Shown here piece after piece: positions 17,571 through 25,279 of a stretch of DNA of 64,000 bases. Within the stretch, counting starts at the first letter, position 1, and every line of letters begins with the position of its first letter. The position numbers were made by a program, and so were the translations under genes. Origin of the DNA: Burkholderia puraquae (GTDB taxonomy: Bacteria; Pseudomonadota; Gammaproteobacteria; Burkholderiales; Burkholderiaceae); contig NZ_NBYX01000024.1 of the NCBI RefSeq assembly GCF_002099195.1, forward strand, positions 26,486-90,485, given 5' to 3'. The notes beneath the pieces were generated by a model. It did not search any database. It saw nothing but the letters and a program-made list of their open reading frames with translations, and was not told the origin of the DNA.

Positions 17571-17604
17571 GCGATGCGATGCGATGCGATGCGATGCGAT
17601 GCGA
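17571..17604. repeat. GCGAT pentanucleotide repeat, ~6.8 copies
   Basis: Thirty-four bases are an uninterrupted run of GCGAT. It lies 77 bp upstream of the acetyltransferase start. Uninterrupted pentamers of this length are prone to slippage, so the copy number may vary between isolates. Confidence 0.85.
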
Positions 17605-17641
17605 GTGATGCTGCCCAACGCAGAGATTATTGCCGTTATTT

Positions 17642-17666
17642 ATAACTAGTTCTTTAATAACTAGTT
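17642..17666. promoter_or_regulatory. Twin ATAACTAGTT sites, possible operator
   Basis: ATAACTAGTT occurs at 17642-17651 and again at 17657-17666. Each contains the palindrome AACTAGTT, and the centres are 15 bp apart. Such A/T-rich twin palindromes are rare in this DNA and suggest a dimeric repressor site (MarR/TetR type) between the divergent genes. Confidence 0.45.
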
Positions 17667-17841
17667 ACTCAATGACTTCACTGTGGCATCAGGCTTTGCC
17701 CGGTTTTCTGCCCGATTCACGCTCGACACGCAACGCATCCGGCCATCCCCCCTTCGCCGGGCGCCCCTGTCCGAACCTTCGGCGCTCGGGTACGCTTGAG
17801 CATCCACCGGACCGACAGCTGCACCCAAATGCGGAGGCACG

Positions 17842-18456
17842 ATGAAGCTCTACTACTGGCCGAAGACCCGGGCATTCCGGGCATTGTGGATGCTCGAGGA
17901 ACTCGGCGTGGTGTACGAACTCGTACCGATCGACCTGCGCTCGCACGAACAGGGCAGCGACGCGTTCGTGCAGGTCAACCCGATGGCCAAGCTGCCCGCG
18001 CTCGACGACGGCAGCGTGCCGTTCGCCGAATCGGGCGCCGTGCTGCTCTATCTTGCCGACCGCTGCCCGGGCGCCGGGCTCGGCGTCGCGCCCGACGATC
18101 CGCTGCGCGGCCGTTTCCTCCAATGGATGTTCTTCACGCCGACCTGCCTCGAACCGGCGATGGCCGAAAAATTCACCGGCGCGTCGGGCAATCCGGTCGC
18201 GTTCGGCTGGGGCAACATCACCCGCGTGCAGCGCGCACTCGCGCAAGCGCTCGCCCATCATCCGTGGCTCGTCGGCGACCGCTTCACCGCGGCCGACCTG
18301 CTGCTCGCCAGCACGCTGAAAATCGCCTTCGACGCGCATCTGCTGCCGCACGAAGGCGTGCTCGGCGACTACGTCGCGCGCGCCGAGGGCCGCGACGCAT
18401 TCCGCCGCGCGGTCGCGATCGAACAGCGCGAAGCGGCGCGCCTGCTGCATGCGTGA
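17842..18456 (+). CDS. Glutathione S-transferase family protein
   Basis: A 204-residue two-domain protein. Residues 1-78 form the thioredoxin-like domain (KLYYWPKTRAFRALWMLEEL, the cis-proline context AKLPALDDG, and ESGAVLLYLAD for the gamma-glutamyl contact). Residues ~85-200 are the helical domain with FTAADLLLAS near 150. The N-terminal residue pattern has no cysteine, so a Ser/Tyr-type activation of glutathione is expected. The substrate is unknown. The twin ATAACTAGTT sites upstream may regulate it. Confidence 0.88.
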   Translation: MKLYYWPKTRAFRALWMLEELGVVYELVPIDLRSHEQGSDAFVQVNPMAKLPALDDGSVPFAESGAVLLYLADRCPGAGLGVAPDDPLRGRFLQWMFFTPTCLEPAMAEKFTGASGNPVAFGWGNITRVQRALAQALAHHPWLVGDRFTAADLLLASTLKIAFDAHLLPHEGVLGDYVARAEGRDAFRRAVAIEQREAARLLHA

Positions 18457-18486
18457 CGTGTAGACGTATAGACGTATAGACGTGTA
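18455..18486. repeat. Four tandem octamers at the end of the glutathione transferase gene
   Basis: GACGTGTA, GACGTATA, GACGTATA and GACGTGTA follow one another, starting within the stop codon of the gene. Confidence 0.7.
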
Positions 18487-18523
18487 GCGCGTGTGCGGCA
18501 CCGCCAGCCGCCCGCGAGCGCAC

Positions 18524-19486
18524 CTACGCGGCCGGGCCCGATGCCGCGGCGCCGGCATTGACCACCGCGCCCGGCGAGCCGCGCTCGTCGGTATCGGTGT
18601 CGACCGGCACCACCTCATGAAAATGCGTGTAGTCGATGTGCGTGATGCCGTCTTCGTCGTGCATCAGGTCGACATAGCGGTGACGCCAGCGGATCTCGCC
18701 ATGCTCCCACGAGTGACGCGCCTGCATGACCTGCGCGGTCGTCTCGTCCGAGCCCTCGATCGTGATCAGCAACGATGCGTCGCGCGCGGCAAGTGATTCG
18801 GGCGTTTCGCCGAACAGCGCACTCGATTCGTCGATCACGTGCATCAGGTTCCAGCCGAGCAGGAAGATCGGATGCTCGCTGCGCACGAGTGGCAGGTCGT
18901 GGATCTTGCGCAGCGTGTAGCCCTCGTGCGTGCCTTCGACGCGCATCAGCCGCAATTTCGCCTGCGCCTCGGCAATCACGTTCTGGCGCGCATTCGCGGC
19001 GCGCACCATCAGCGTCATCCTGCCGTTCAGCGGCCGGACGACCGCGTAGCGCGCGAACAGGATCTTCGCCTGCGGACGGGAAAACCGCGCGAACACGAGC
19101 CCCGTGGCCATCGCGATGCCCGACATCCCGACGAAGATCTCGAACGTCGCGACCAGGTGCGCATAGACGGTCTGCGGATGCATGTCGCCGTAGCCGACGG
19201 TCGCGAGCGTCTCGACGCTGAAGAAGAACGCGCCGCCGAACCCGGGCGGCGACTGGTTCGCGATCGGCGCGTGGCCAAGCAGGTAGAGCATTGCAAAGCC
19301 GCCGTTGAGCAGCAGGAACAGCACCGCGAGCGACAGGAAGAATACGGGCCAGCTCACCGTCAGCGCGCGATGGTAGAGGTCGCGCCAGCCGAGCGGCGGC
19401 ATCCCGTACGCGACGACCGGGCGCGTGCCCGACCAGATCTTGCGGCCACGGCCGCGGGAGGCTGGGGAGGACGAATCGACGTTCAT
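18524..19486 (-). CDS. Inward-rectifier potassium channel, KirBac type
   Basis: A 320-residue channel subunit. It has a slide helix and first membrane helix (VSWPVFFLSLAVLFLLLNGG), a pore helix with the selectivity filter TVGYGDM, a second helix (FVGMSGIAMATGLVFARF), and the cytoplasmic beta-rich Kir domain (RMTLMVRAANARQNVIAEA, ending HIDYTHFHEV). From memory it is very close to KirBac1.1 of B. pseudomallei, including the MNVD start, which is why the ATG at 19486 was preferred to one 13 codons further upstream. It should conduct K+ across the inner membrane. It is monocistronic. Confidence 0.93.
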   Translation of the reverse strand: MNVDSSSPASRGRGRKIWSGTRPVVAYGMPPLGWRDLYHRALTVSWPVFFLSLAVLFLLLNGGFAMLYLLGHAPIANQSPPGFGGAFFFSVETLATVGYGDMHPQTVYAHLVATFEIFVGMSGIAMATGLVFARFSRPQAKILFARYAVVRPLNGRMTLMVRAANARQNVIAEAQAKLRLMRVEGTHEGYTLRKIHDLPLVRSEHPIFLLGWNLMHVIDESSALFGETPESLAARDASLLITIEGSDETTAQVMQARHSWEHGEIRWRHRYVDLMHDEDGITHIDYTHFHEVVPVDTDTDERGSPGAVVNAGAAASGPAA

Positions 19487-19594
19487 CGCGCAGTGCCGGA
19501 AGCAGGAAGGCGATGAGCGTAGCACGTGCGGCGGCGGCCGGGTATGCGTGCCGGTTCCGAACGGAAATCCGCCGCGCCGCCGGCCGCGCGGCGC

Positions 19595-19623
19595 AAAAAA
19601 AAACCGGCCGCGGAAGCGGCCGG
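19595..19623 (-). terminator. Terminator of the sulfate-binding protein gene
   Basis: On the minus strand CCGGCCGC, a TTCC loop and GCGGCCGG are followed by nine T residues. It lies 32 bp after the stop codon. Confidence 0.9.
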
Positions 19624-19654
19624 CTGCGTCGTCAGCGCGCGGTGCGTGCTGCGC

Positions 19655-20674
19655 TCACTTCCGGTCGACGATCACCTGGTCGAACGTGCCGCCGTCCGCG
19701 AAGTGCGTCTTCTGCGCGTTCGCCCAGCTGCCGAAGACCTGCTCGACGCTGAATGTCTTCAGCGGCTTGAACTCGGCCGCATGCTTCTTCAGCACGTTCG
19801 CGTCGCGCGGGCGGAGATGGTGCTTCGCGATGATCTCCTGCGCTTCCGGCGTGTACAGGTAGTCGAGATACGCCTGCGCGACCTTGCGCGTGCCCTTCTT
19901 GTCGACGACCTTGTCGACGACGGCGACGGGCGGCTCCGCGAGGATGCTCGCCGACGGATACACGGCGTCGAACTGCGCGCCCGATGCACCGGTGTCCATC
20001 AGCGCGACTTCGTTCTCGAACGTGACGAGCACGTCGCCGATGCCGCGCTGCGTGAACGTCGTCGTCGCGCCCCGGCCGCCGGAGTCGAGCACCGGCACGT
20101 TGCGGAAGATCGACTTCTCGAAGTCGATCGCCTGCTGGTCGGTCGCGCCCTTCTGCTTCTGGAAGCCCCACGCGGCAAGATACGCGTAGCGGCCGTTGCC
20201 CGACGTCTTCGGGTTCGCGATGATCACCTGGACGCCCGGCTTGGCGAGATCGCTCCAGTCCTTGATCGCCTTGGGATTGCCCTTGCGCACGAGGAACACC
20301 ATCGTCGTGGAATACGGCGAGCTGTTGTCCGGGAAGCGTGCGCGCCAGTCCTTCGGCAGCAGCTGGCCGCGCTCGGCGAGCAGGTCGATGTCGTTCGGCT
20401 GGTTCATCGTCACGACGTCGGCCTGCAGCCCCTGCAGCACCGACAGCGCCTGCGCACTCGACGCGCCGTGCGACTGCTTGATCGCGACCGTCTCGCCGGT
20501 CTTCTGCTTGTAGGCGGCGGCAAAGCCCGTGTTGATGTCCTTGTACAGCTCGCGCGTCACGTCGTACGACACGTTCAGGATCGACGTATCCGCATACGCG
20601 GCCGTCGCCGCCACGACCAGCGCCGCCGCCGCGCCCGTGTGCAGCCAGCGGCCGATCCCCTTCATGCTTGCCAT
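19655..20674 (-). CDS. sbp: Periplasmic sulfate/thiosulfate-binding protein
   Basis: A periplasmic solute-binding protein of the Sbp/CysP family. A signal peptide ends at about residue 28-30 (AATAAYAD), and the mature part starts with ILNVSYDVTRELYK. Further family segments are QSHGASSAQALSVLQGL, VIIANPKTSGNGRYAYLAAWG and GDVLVTFENEVAL. The first ATG gives 339 residues; an ATG three codons later may be the true start. It should deliver sulfate to a CysTWA-type ABC transporter, but no permease or ATPase gene is adjacent, so it must work with a complex encoded elsewhere. Confidence 0.92.
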   Translation of the reverse strand: MASMKGIGRWLHTGAAAALVVAATAAYADTSILNVSYDVTRELYKDINTGFAAAYKQKTGETVAIKQSHGASSAQALSVLQGLQADVVTMNQPNDIDLLAERGQLLPKDWRARFPDNSSPYSTTMVFLVRKGNPKAIKDWSDLAKPGVQVIIANPKTSGNGRYAYLAAWGFQKQKGATDQQAIDFEKSIFRNVPVLDSGGRGATTTFTQRGIGDVLVTFENEVALMDTGASGAQFDAVYPSASILAEPPVAVVDKVVDKKGTRKVAQAYLDYLYTPEAQEIIAKHHLRPRDANVLKKHAAEFKPLKTFSVEQVFGSWANAQKTHFADGGTFDQVIVDRK

Positions 20675-20855
20675 CGTGATATGCCCCGTTTCCAGTGGTG
20701 GTGAATGTGCGTGACGGCACGCGTACGCGCTGTCATCGAAACGTAAGCGGGCATTCTAGCGGCCAGGCTCGGCATGCCTTCCAATCAGTCGTGGAAAGCA
20801 AATCTCGAATCCTGCTAAACGGCGGCGGGCGCTCGCGCGTGCCGCCGATCCGGTG

Positions 20856-20862
20856 TTAAGAT
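20856..20862 (+). promoter_or_regulatory. Possible -10 element ahead of leader ORF and DapA-like gene
   Basis: TTAAGAT resembles a -10 box, 29 bp before a 31-codon frame. There is no good -35 hexamer at the right distance. Confidence 0.3.
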
Positions 20863-20890
20863 CGCCGCTCAGCCCAATCACGGTTCCTCC

Positions 20891-20986
20891 ATGTCCGCTG
20901 CCCTGCGCTCGCTTCCGATCCTCGCCGCCATCGCGGCAGGTGCGCGCGCGGCCGGGCTGAAACTGAAAAAACGACTCCTCGACTGA
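20891..20986 (+). CDS. Possible lysine-rich leader peptide upstream of the DapA-like gene
   Basis: A 31-codon frame ends LKLKKRLLD. Its three lysines are all AAA, whereas neighbouring genes use almost only AAG. Its stop codon sits inside the left arm of a perfect 8-bp hairpin. This layout is like an amino-acid attenuator, and the next gene is a dihydrodipicolinate-synthase family member, whose classical family acts in lysine synthesis. No Shine-Dalgarno sequence precedes the ATG, so translation is uncertain. Confidence 0.35.
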   Translation: MSAALRSLPILAAIAAGARAAGLKLKKRLLD

Positions 20987-21008
20987 CGGGGACGTCGCGT
21001 CCCGTCAG
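20983..21008 (+). promoter_or_regulatory. Hairpin after the leader frame
   Basis: CTGACGGG and CCCGTCAG pair perfectly around a 10-nt loop. A second, shorter CGGG/CCCG hairpin and a T-rich tract (TTTCTTTCT) follow. Together they could be an attenuator. Confidence 0.45.
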
Positions 21009-21125
21009 GCGAATGCCGGACGGGATGCCCGCAGGTCGTTTCTTTCTCCTTGCTCGCACGCCTCGCTCCGGCACTCCGCCGGCGGAACGGTTCCTTCCCA
21101 CTCCGTTTCCACCATGAGGCTTTGC

Positions 21126-22019
21126 ATGAACACACGTTTCGAAGGTATCTGGCTGCCGATCATCACGCCGTTTCACCACGGCGAAGTCGACCATGCGGCG
21201 CTCGCGCGGCTCGCGCGTCACTACGCAGGCGCTGGCATCGCGGGCTTCGTCGCGGGCGCGACGACCGGTGAAGGCGTGCTGCTCGACGCGCGCGAACAGG
21301 ACGCGGTGTTCGCGACGCTGCGCGACGCGGCACCCGAACTGCCGATCGTCGTCGGGCTGACCGCAAGCGCGACGCACTTCGCGGCCGCTCGCGCACGCGA
21401 ACTTGCCGCGTTGCGGCCCGACGGGCTGCTCGTCACACCGCCCGTCTACGTGCGGCCGACGCAGGACGGCATCCGCCGCCACGTGGAGGCAATCGTCGAT
21501 GCGGCCGACCTGCCGGTGCTCGTCTACAACATCCCGTACCGCACCGGCGTGAACGTCGAACTGGAGACGCTGCAGGCGCTCGCGCGCGACCCGCGCGTCG
21601 CGGGCATCAAGGAATGCGGCGGTACGCTCGACCGGATGAGCCGGCTCGTGCACGACACGCCGCTCGCGATCCTGTCCGGCGACGACAACCAGAACTTCGC
21701 GGCGATGTGCGCCGGTGCGCACGGCGCGATCGCAAGCAGCGCGCACGTGCTGCCCGAATGGCATGTGCGCATCCATGCGCTGCTGCGCGACGGCCGGCTC
21801 GCCGATGCGCGGCGCCTGTCGGTCGCGCTGCAGCCGCTCGTCGCGGCGCTGTTCGCGGAACCGAACCCGGCGCCGGTGAAGGCCGTGTTGGCCGCGCAAG
21901 GGTGGTGCGAGGACGGGTTGAGGCTGCCGTTCGTGCCGGCGAGTGAAGGGTTGAGGGAGCGGTTGGCGGCCATTTGCGCGGAACTCGACGAAATCGAGCC
22001 GGACGTCGCGGTGGCATAA
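21126..22019 (+). CDS. Dihydrodipicolinate synthase (DapA) family aldolase/lyase
   Basis: A 297-residue class-I aldolase TIM barrel. Landmarks are GIWLPIITPF, GATTGEGVLL, the catalytic tyrosine in VYNIPYRTGV and the Schiff-base lysine in AGIKECGG. This is the residue set of DapA-type enzymes, so it could be a second DHDPS or a related N-acetylneuraminate/KDG-type lyase. The ATG at 21126 is chosen because GAGG lies 7 bp before it; the ATG four codons upstream has no ribosome site. It is preceded by a possible leader peptide and hairpin. Confidence 0.82.
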   Translation: MNTRFEGIWLPIITPFHHGEVDHAALARLARHYAGAGIAGFVAGATTGEGVLLDAREQDAVFATLRDAAPELPIVVGLTASATHFAAARARELAALRPDGLLVTPPVYVRPTQDGIRRHVEAIVDAADLPVLVYNIPYRTGVNVELETLQALARDPRVAGIKECGGTLDRMSRLVHDTPLAILSGDDNQNFAAMCAGAHGAIASSAHVLPEWHVRIHALLRDGRLADARRLSVALQPLVAALFAEPNPAPVKAVLAAQGWCEDGLRLPFVPASEGLRERLAAICAELDEIEPDVAVA

Positions 22020-22075
22020 ACCGCGACGCCACATGAGACGCAGGCGACCGATGAATTTCGCGCCGACAGATTGCT

Positions 22076-22454
22076 TCAAACTGTCGGAACGAGAGACAGG
22101 TCGTACCGTGCAAGATGCGCATCGGCCGTCACAAGCTGAAGCGGCTCGAGCCGGGCCTGCGCGACCAGTAAGCGATCGAATGGATCACGATGGTGGTGCG
22201 GCAAATCACGGACCGCGGCCCCATGCACGGCCCGAACCGGCAGCTCGCGTCCCGCTTGCGCCGATCGCACGGATCAGCTTGCCGACGTCGATATCGGGCT
22301 TCCCCAAGCCGGCCTTGATGGCGGCCTCCCGGATACTCGCGCTGCTGACGAAACGTTCGTCGGCGGCCGAGATCAGTCTGCGCGCCGGCGCGCTCAGCTT
22401 GGGGTCATTGGTCACGATCCACAAAAAGATGTGCGTATCGAGCAACAGCCGCAT
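22076..22454 (-). pseudogene. VapC-type PIN-domain toxin gene, frameshifted
   Basis: The N-terminal part (RLLLDTHIFLWIVTNDPKLS, then FVSSASIREAAIKAGLG) is a PIN domain in one frame down to IRAIGASG. The matching C-terminal part (RELPVRAVHGAAVRDLPHHH, then DPFDRLLVAQA and TADAHLARYD) continues in another frame to 22076. The switch lies near 22250 and looks like the loss of two bases. As written the toxin reads 82 residues ending GRAWGRGP and lacks the last acidic catalytic residues (DPFDR, TAD). It is therefore probably inactive, unless the shift is a sequencing error. The start overlaps the antitoxin stop (TGATG). Confidence 0.8.
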
Positions 22455-22663
22455 CAGCGCCCTTCAAAAGCATCCAGCAGATGATCGGGCAACGGGGCAT
22501 CGAAGTCGTCCGCGATCCACGCCTGCCCTTGCAGGACACCGAACCGAACGGGCGGATTGGCAGGCACGAGTCGATCGGCCGAAGCCCTGTCACCGCGGAT
22601 CGTGGCATCTGCCCTTTGAACCGGATCGTCCGCACTGGCACCGGGCGTGTTTGCGTTTTGCAT
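22454..22663 (-). CDS. Antitoxin partner of the broken VapC toxin
   Basis: A 69-residue protein whose C-terminal half (FGVLQGQAWIADDFDAPLPD, then LLDAFEG) is the toxin-binding tail seen in antitoxins paired with this type of PIN toxin. A clean GGAGG precedes the ATG. The N-terminal DNA-binding part is short and poorly recognisable. The toxin gene downstream is frameshifted, so the antitoxin may now be an orphan. Confidence 0.7.
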   Translation of the reverse strand: MQNANTPGASADDPVQRADATIRGDRASADRLVPANPPVRFGVLQGQAWIADDFDAPLPDHLLDAFEGR

Positions 22664-22778
22664 GATGACCTCCGTTTCAAGTGATCATCACTGTAGTCAG
22701 GTTCACCCGATCGATCCATTCGACCGATCGGCAGAGGGACTGCCGAACCGCAACCCATGGCGGCAATCGCGCATTTCG

Positions 22779-23852
22779 TCACGCCGCCAGCACCATCCCT
22801 GCCCCCTCCGTCGCGTCCCGCACCGCCTGCTTCACGATCCGCGCGAGCCGATCGACGGTCGGCGTCGCCGATGACGTGCGCCGCAGCAGGATCAGCGGCA
22901 GGCTCGGCAGTGCCGGCAGCCCGCACGAAGCCGCATCGAGCACACGCACTGCCGCTGGCAGCCCGTACTGCGCGCGCACCGTCAGCCCGAGGCCGGCCGC
23001 CGCCGCCGCCCATAGCCCGGCGAGACTCGGCGTCGTGAACGCGACCCGCCACGGCACGCCCGCGCGGTCGAGCGCATCGGTCGCTGCGCCGAAGAACCGG
23101 CACGGCCGGTCGAACACGACGAGGGGCAGCGGCTCGCCCGGCCCGGCCATTGCACCGATGCCCGTTTCGCCACGCGGCGCCTGCGCCGCATCGACATCCG
23201 TGCCGCCCCCGCCCGGCGTGCCGAAACCGCCCGCGCCCAAACCCGCTGCCCCGACCCACTGCATCGGCACCTGCGCGATCGCTTCACTGTCGATGCCCGG
23301 CCGCGCCACCAGCGCCGCCGATGCCGGATCGCCCCACACCAGCGCGAGATCGAGCTGGTTCGCGTCGAGCCGGTCGAGCAAATCGGCATTGCGCGCCACG
23401 CGGGCCTCGATCCGCACCTTCGGATGCGCGCGCGCGAACCGCCCGAGCACGTCGGGCAAAATCGCCTCGCCGAAATCCTCCTGCAGCCCGACGCGCACCC
23501 AGCCGTCGAGATTCATGCCGCGCACCGCCGCGGCCGCCTCGTCGTTCAGCGCGATCATCCGTCGCGCATAGCGCAGCATCGCGTCGCCGGCGTCGGTCAG
23601 CGCAAGCCCCCGCCCGGCTTTCACGAACAACGGCGTGCCGGCCTGCTCCTCGAGCTTGCGGATCTGCGCGCTCACCGCCGACGACGAGCGCGCGACGCGG
23701 TCCGCCGCCTTCGCAAAACTGCCGAGATCCACGCCCGCGACGAGGCTGCGCAGCGCCGCCACGTCGAAGTTGGGCCGGGCCAGCGCGGCATCGGCCAGCG
23801 CGAACGACTCGGCGCCGTCCCGCGGAATGTCTTGTCCGGACATACCAACCAT
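22779..23852 (-). CDS. LysR-family transcriptional regulator with a glycine-rich insertion
   Basis: A 357-residue LysR-type regulator. The winged helix-turn-helix is at ~residues 30-88 (LRSLVAGVDLGSFAKAADRV, then SAVSAQIRKLEEQAG) and the effector domain follows. LysR proteins usually have about 300 residues. The excess is a Gly/Ala-rich insert near residues 200-245 (GAGGFGTPGGGGTDVDAAQA) in the effector domain plus an N-terminal extension of about 28. It is divergent from the MFS gene and probably controls it through the inverted repeat between them. Confidence 0.88.
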   Translation of the reverse strand: MVGMSGQDIPRDGAESFALADAALARPNFDVAALRSLVAGVDLGSFAKAADRVARSSSAVSAQIRKLEEQAGTPLFVKAGRGLALTDAGDAMLRYARRMIALNDEAAAAVRGMNLDGWVRVGLQEDFGEAILPDVLGRFARAHPKVRIEARVARNADLLDRLDANQLDLALVWGDPASAALVARPGIDSEAIAQVPMQWVGAAGLGAGGFGTPGGGGTDVDAAQAPRGETGIGAMAGPGEPLPLVVFDRPCRFFGAATDALDRAGVPWRVAFTTPSLAGLWAAAAAGLGLTVRAQYGLPAAVRVLDAASCGLPALPSLPLILLRRTSSATPTVDRLARIVKQAVRDATEGAGMVLAA

Positions 23853-23868
23853 CCTGTTTTGCCGAATG

Positions 23869-23902
23869 ATTCATCAAGAACTTTCCGATTTTCAGGATGA
23901 AT
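23869..23902. promoter_or_regulatory. Inverted repeat in the LysR/MFS divergent promoter
   Basis: ATTCATC at 23869-23875 and GATGAAT at 23896-23902 are perfect inverted 7-mers 20 bp apart, in an A/T-rich stretch. They may be a LysR-type operator shared by the divergent genes. Confidence 0.4.
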
Positions 23903-23949
23903 GTAGGCCGCCAGACTATCGATGTCAATTTCCAACCGGACCTGCCGTC

Positions 23950-25224
23950 ATGGATTCCTCGTACGTCGCTTCCCCGTCCTCGCCCGCCCGCGATGCGCGC
24001 GGCCCGGCCCATCGCTGGCGCGTACTGGCTGCCGGCGTCGCCGCAAACATGAGCTTTTCGGCCGCGGCGGCGGGCATTCCGACCACGGCCGTGTGGATGC
24101 GCACGGCCTATCACCTCGACAACGGCGCACTCGGCCTCGTGCTCGGCGCGCTCGGCTTCGGCGTCGCGCTGTCCGAGCTGCCGTGGGGGATGGCCGCCGA
24201 CCGCTTCGGCGACCGCCGCGTGCTGCTCGCCGGGCTCGTCGCGACGGCCGCGATGTTCGCGCTGATGGTGTGCGCGATCGTCCCGACCGCGCACGGCGTG
24301 CCGCCGCTGATGCGCGTCGTCGCCGCGATGTGCTGCGTCGGCCTGCTTGGCGGCAGCGTGAACGGGTCGAGCGGGCGCGCGGTGATGCGCTGGTTCGGCG
24401 AGCACGAACGCGGGCTCGCGATGAGCATCCGCCAGACAGCCGTGCCGCTCGGCGGCGGGATCGGCGCGGCGCTGCTGCCGTCGCTCGCGTCGCACCTGGG
24501 CTTTGCCGCGGTATTCGGCGCGCTGATGCTGCTGTGCGCGGGATCGGCCGCGCTGACCTGGCGCTGGCTGCACGAGCCGCCCGCCGCGCTGGCCTCCGTG
24601 GGCGTCGCCGCGACACGCGCGGCCGAGCAGCCGCATCGGGTTGCCCCGCGCACCCGCGGCCCGCTGACGAGCGGCTCCGTGTGGCGCATCGTGCTCGGCA
24701 TCGGCCTGCTGTGCGCGCCGCAGTTCGCGGTGCTCACGTTCGCGACGGTGTTCCTGCACGACTTCGGCCGGCTCGGCCTCGCCGGCATCAGCGCGGCAAT
24801 GGTCGCGCTGCAGCTCGGCGCGATGGTGATGCGTGTCTGGAGCGGCCGTCATACCGACCGGCACGGCAACCGGCGCGCGTACCTGCGCGGTTCAGTGCTC
24901 GTTGCGGCCGGGTCGTTCACGCTGCTCGCGGCCGCGACGGCCGGCAGCCCGCACGTGCCGCTCGCCGCGATCGTCGCGATTCTCGTGTTCGCGGGCATCT
25001 GCGTGTCGGCGTGGCATGGCGTCGCGTACACCGAACTAGCGACGCTCGCGGGCGCCGAACAAGCGGGCACCGCGCTCGGGATGGCAAACACGATCGTGTA
25101 TCTGGGGCTGTTCGCGACGCCGCTCGCGATTCCGCCGCTGCTCGCCGCGAGTTCGTGGAGCGTCGTATGGCTCGCAGCCGCGCTGGTCGCGGGCGCGACC
25201 TACCCGCTGTTCGCCGTGCGATAG
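23950..25224 (+). CDS. Major facilitator superfamily transporter
   Basis: A 424-residue, 12-helix MFS permease. The loop 2-3 motif is GMAADRFGDRRVLLAG and the equivalent in the second half is RVWSGRHTDRHGNRRA, with a long central loop around residues 205-235. The N-terminus is hydrophilic for ~25 residues. The ATG at 23950 begins just after the divergent control region. The substrate is unknown; the pairing with a divergent LysR regulator suggests inducible uptake or efflux of a small organic molecule. Confidence 0.88.
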   Translation: MDSSYVASPSSPARDARGPAHRWRVLAAGVAANMSFSAAAAGIPTTAVWMRTAYHLDNGALGLVLGALGFGVALSELPWGMAADRFGDRRVLLAGLVATAAMFALMVCAIVPTAHGVPPLMRVVAAMCCVGLLGGSVNGSSGRAVMRWFGEHERGLAMSIRQTAVPLGGGIGAALLPSLASHLGFAAVFGALMLLCAGSAALTWRWLHEPPAALASVGVAATRAAEQPHRVAPRTRGPLTSGSVWRIVLGIGLLCAPQFAVLTFATVFLHDFGRLGLAGISAAMVALQLGAMVMRVWSGRHTDRHGNRRAYLRGSVLVAAGSFTLLAAATAGSPHVPLAAIVAILVFAGICVSAWHGVAYTELATLAGAEQAGTALGMANTIVYLGLFATPLAIPPLLAASSWSVVWLAAALVAGATYPLFAVR

Positions 25225-25240
25225 CAGCCACGGATTGCAC

Positions 25241-25272
25241 GCGGGCGTCGCGGCGAGCGACCCGACGCCCGC
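25241..25272. terminator. Hairpin between convergent MFS and glutathione transferase genes
   Basis: GCGGGCGTCG and CGACGCCCGC form a perfect 10-bp stem with a 12-nt loop. No T tract follows, so it may act as a weak terminator or mRNA-stabilising hairpin. Confidence 0.5.
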
Positions 25273-25279
25273 GCATCCG

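Larger units (their letters stand above)
17495..17841. other. Divergent intergenic region with pentamer repeat and twin palindromes
   Basis: No gene is seen. The stretch carries the promoters of the acetyltransferase (leftwards) and the glutathione transferase (rightwards). It also holds a GCGAT pentamer run and two copies of ATAACTAGTT, listed separately, in an A/T-rich island. Confidence 0.6.
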
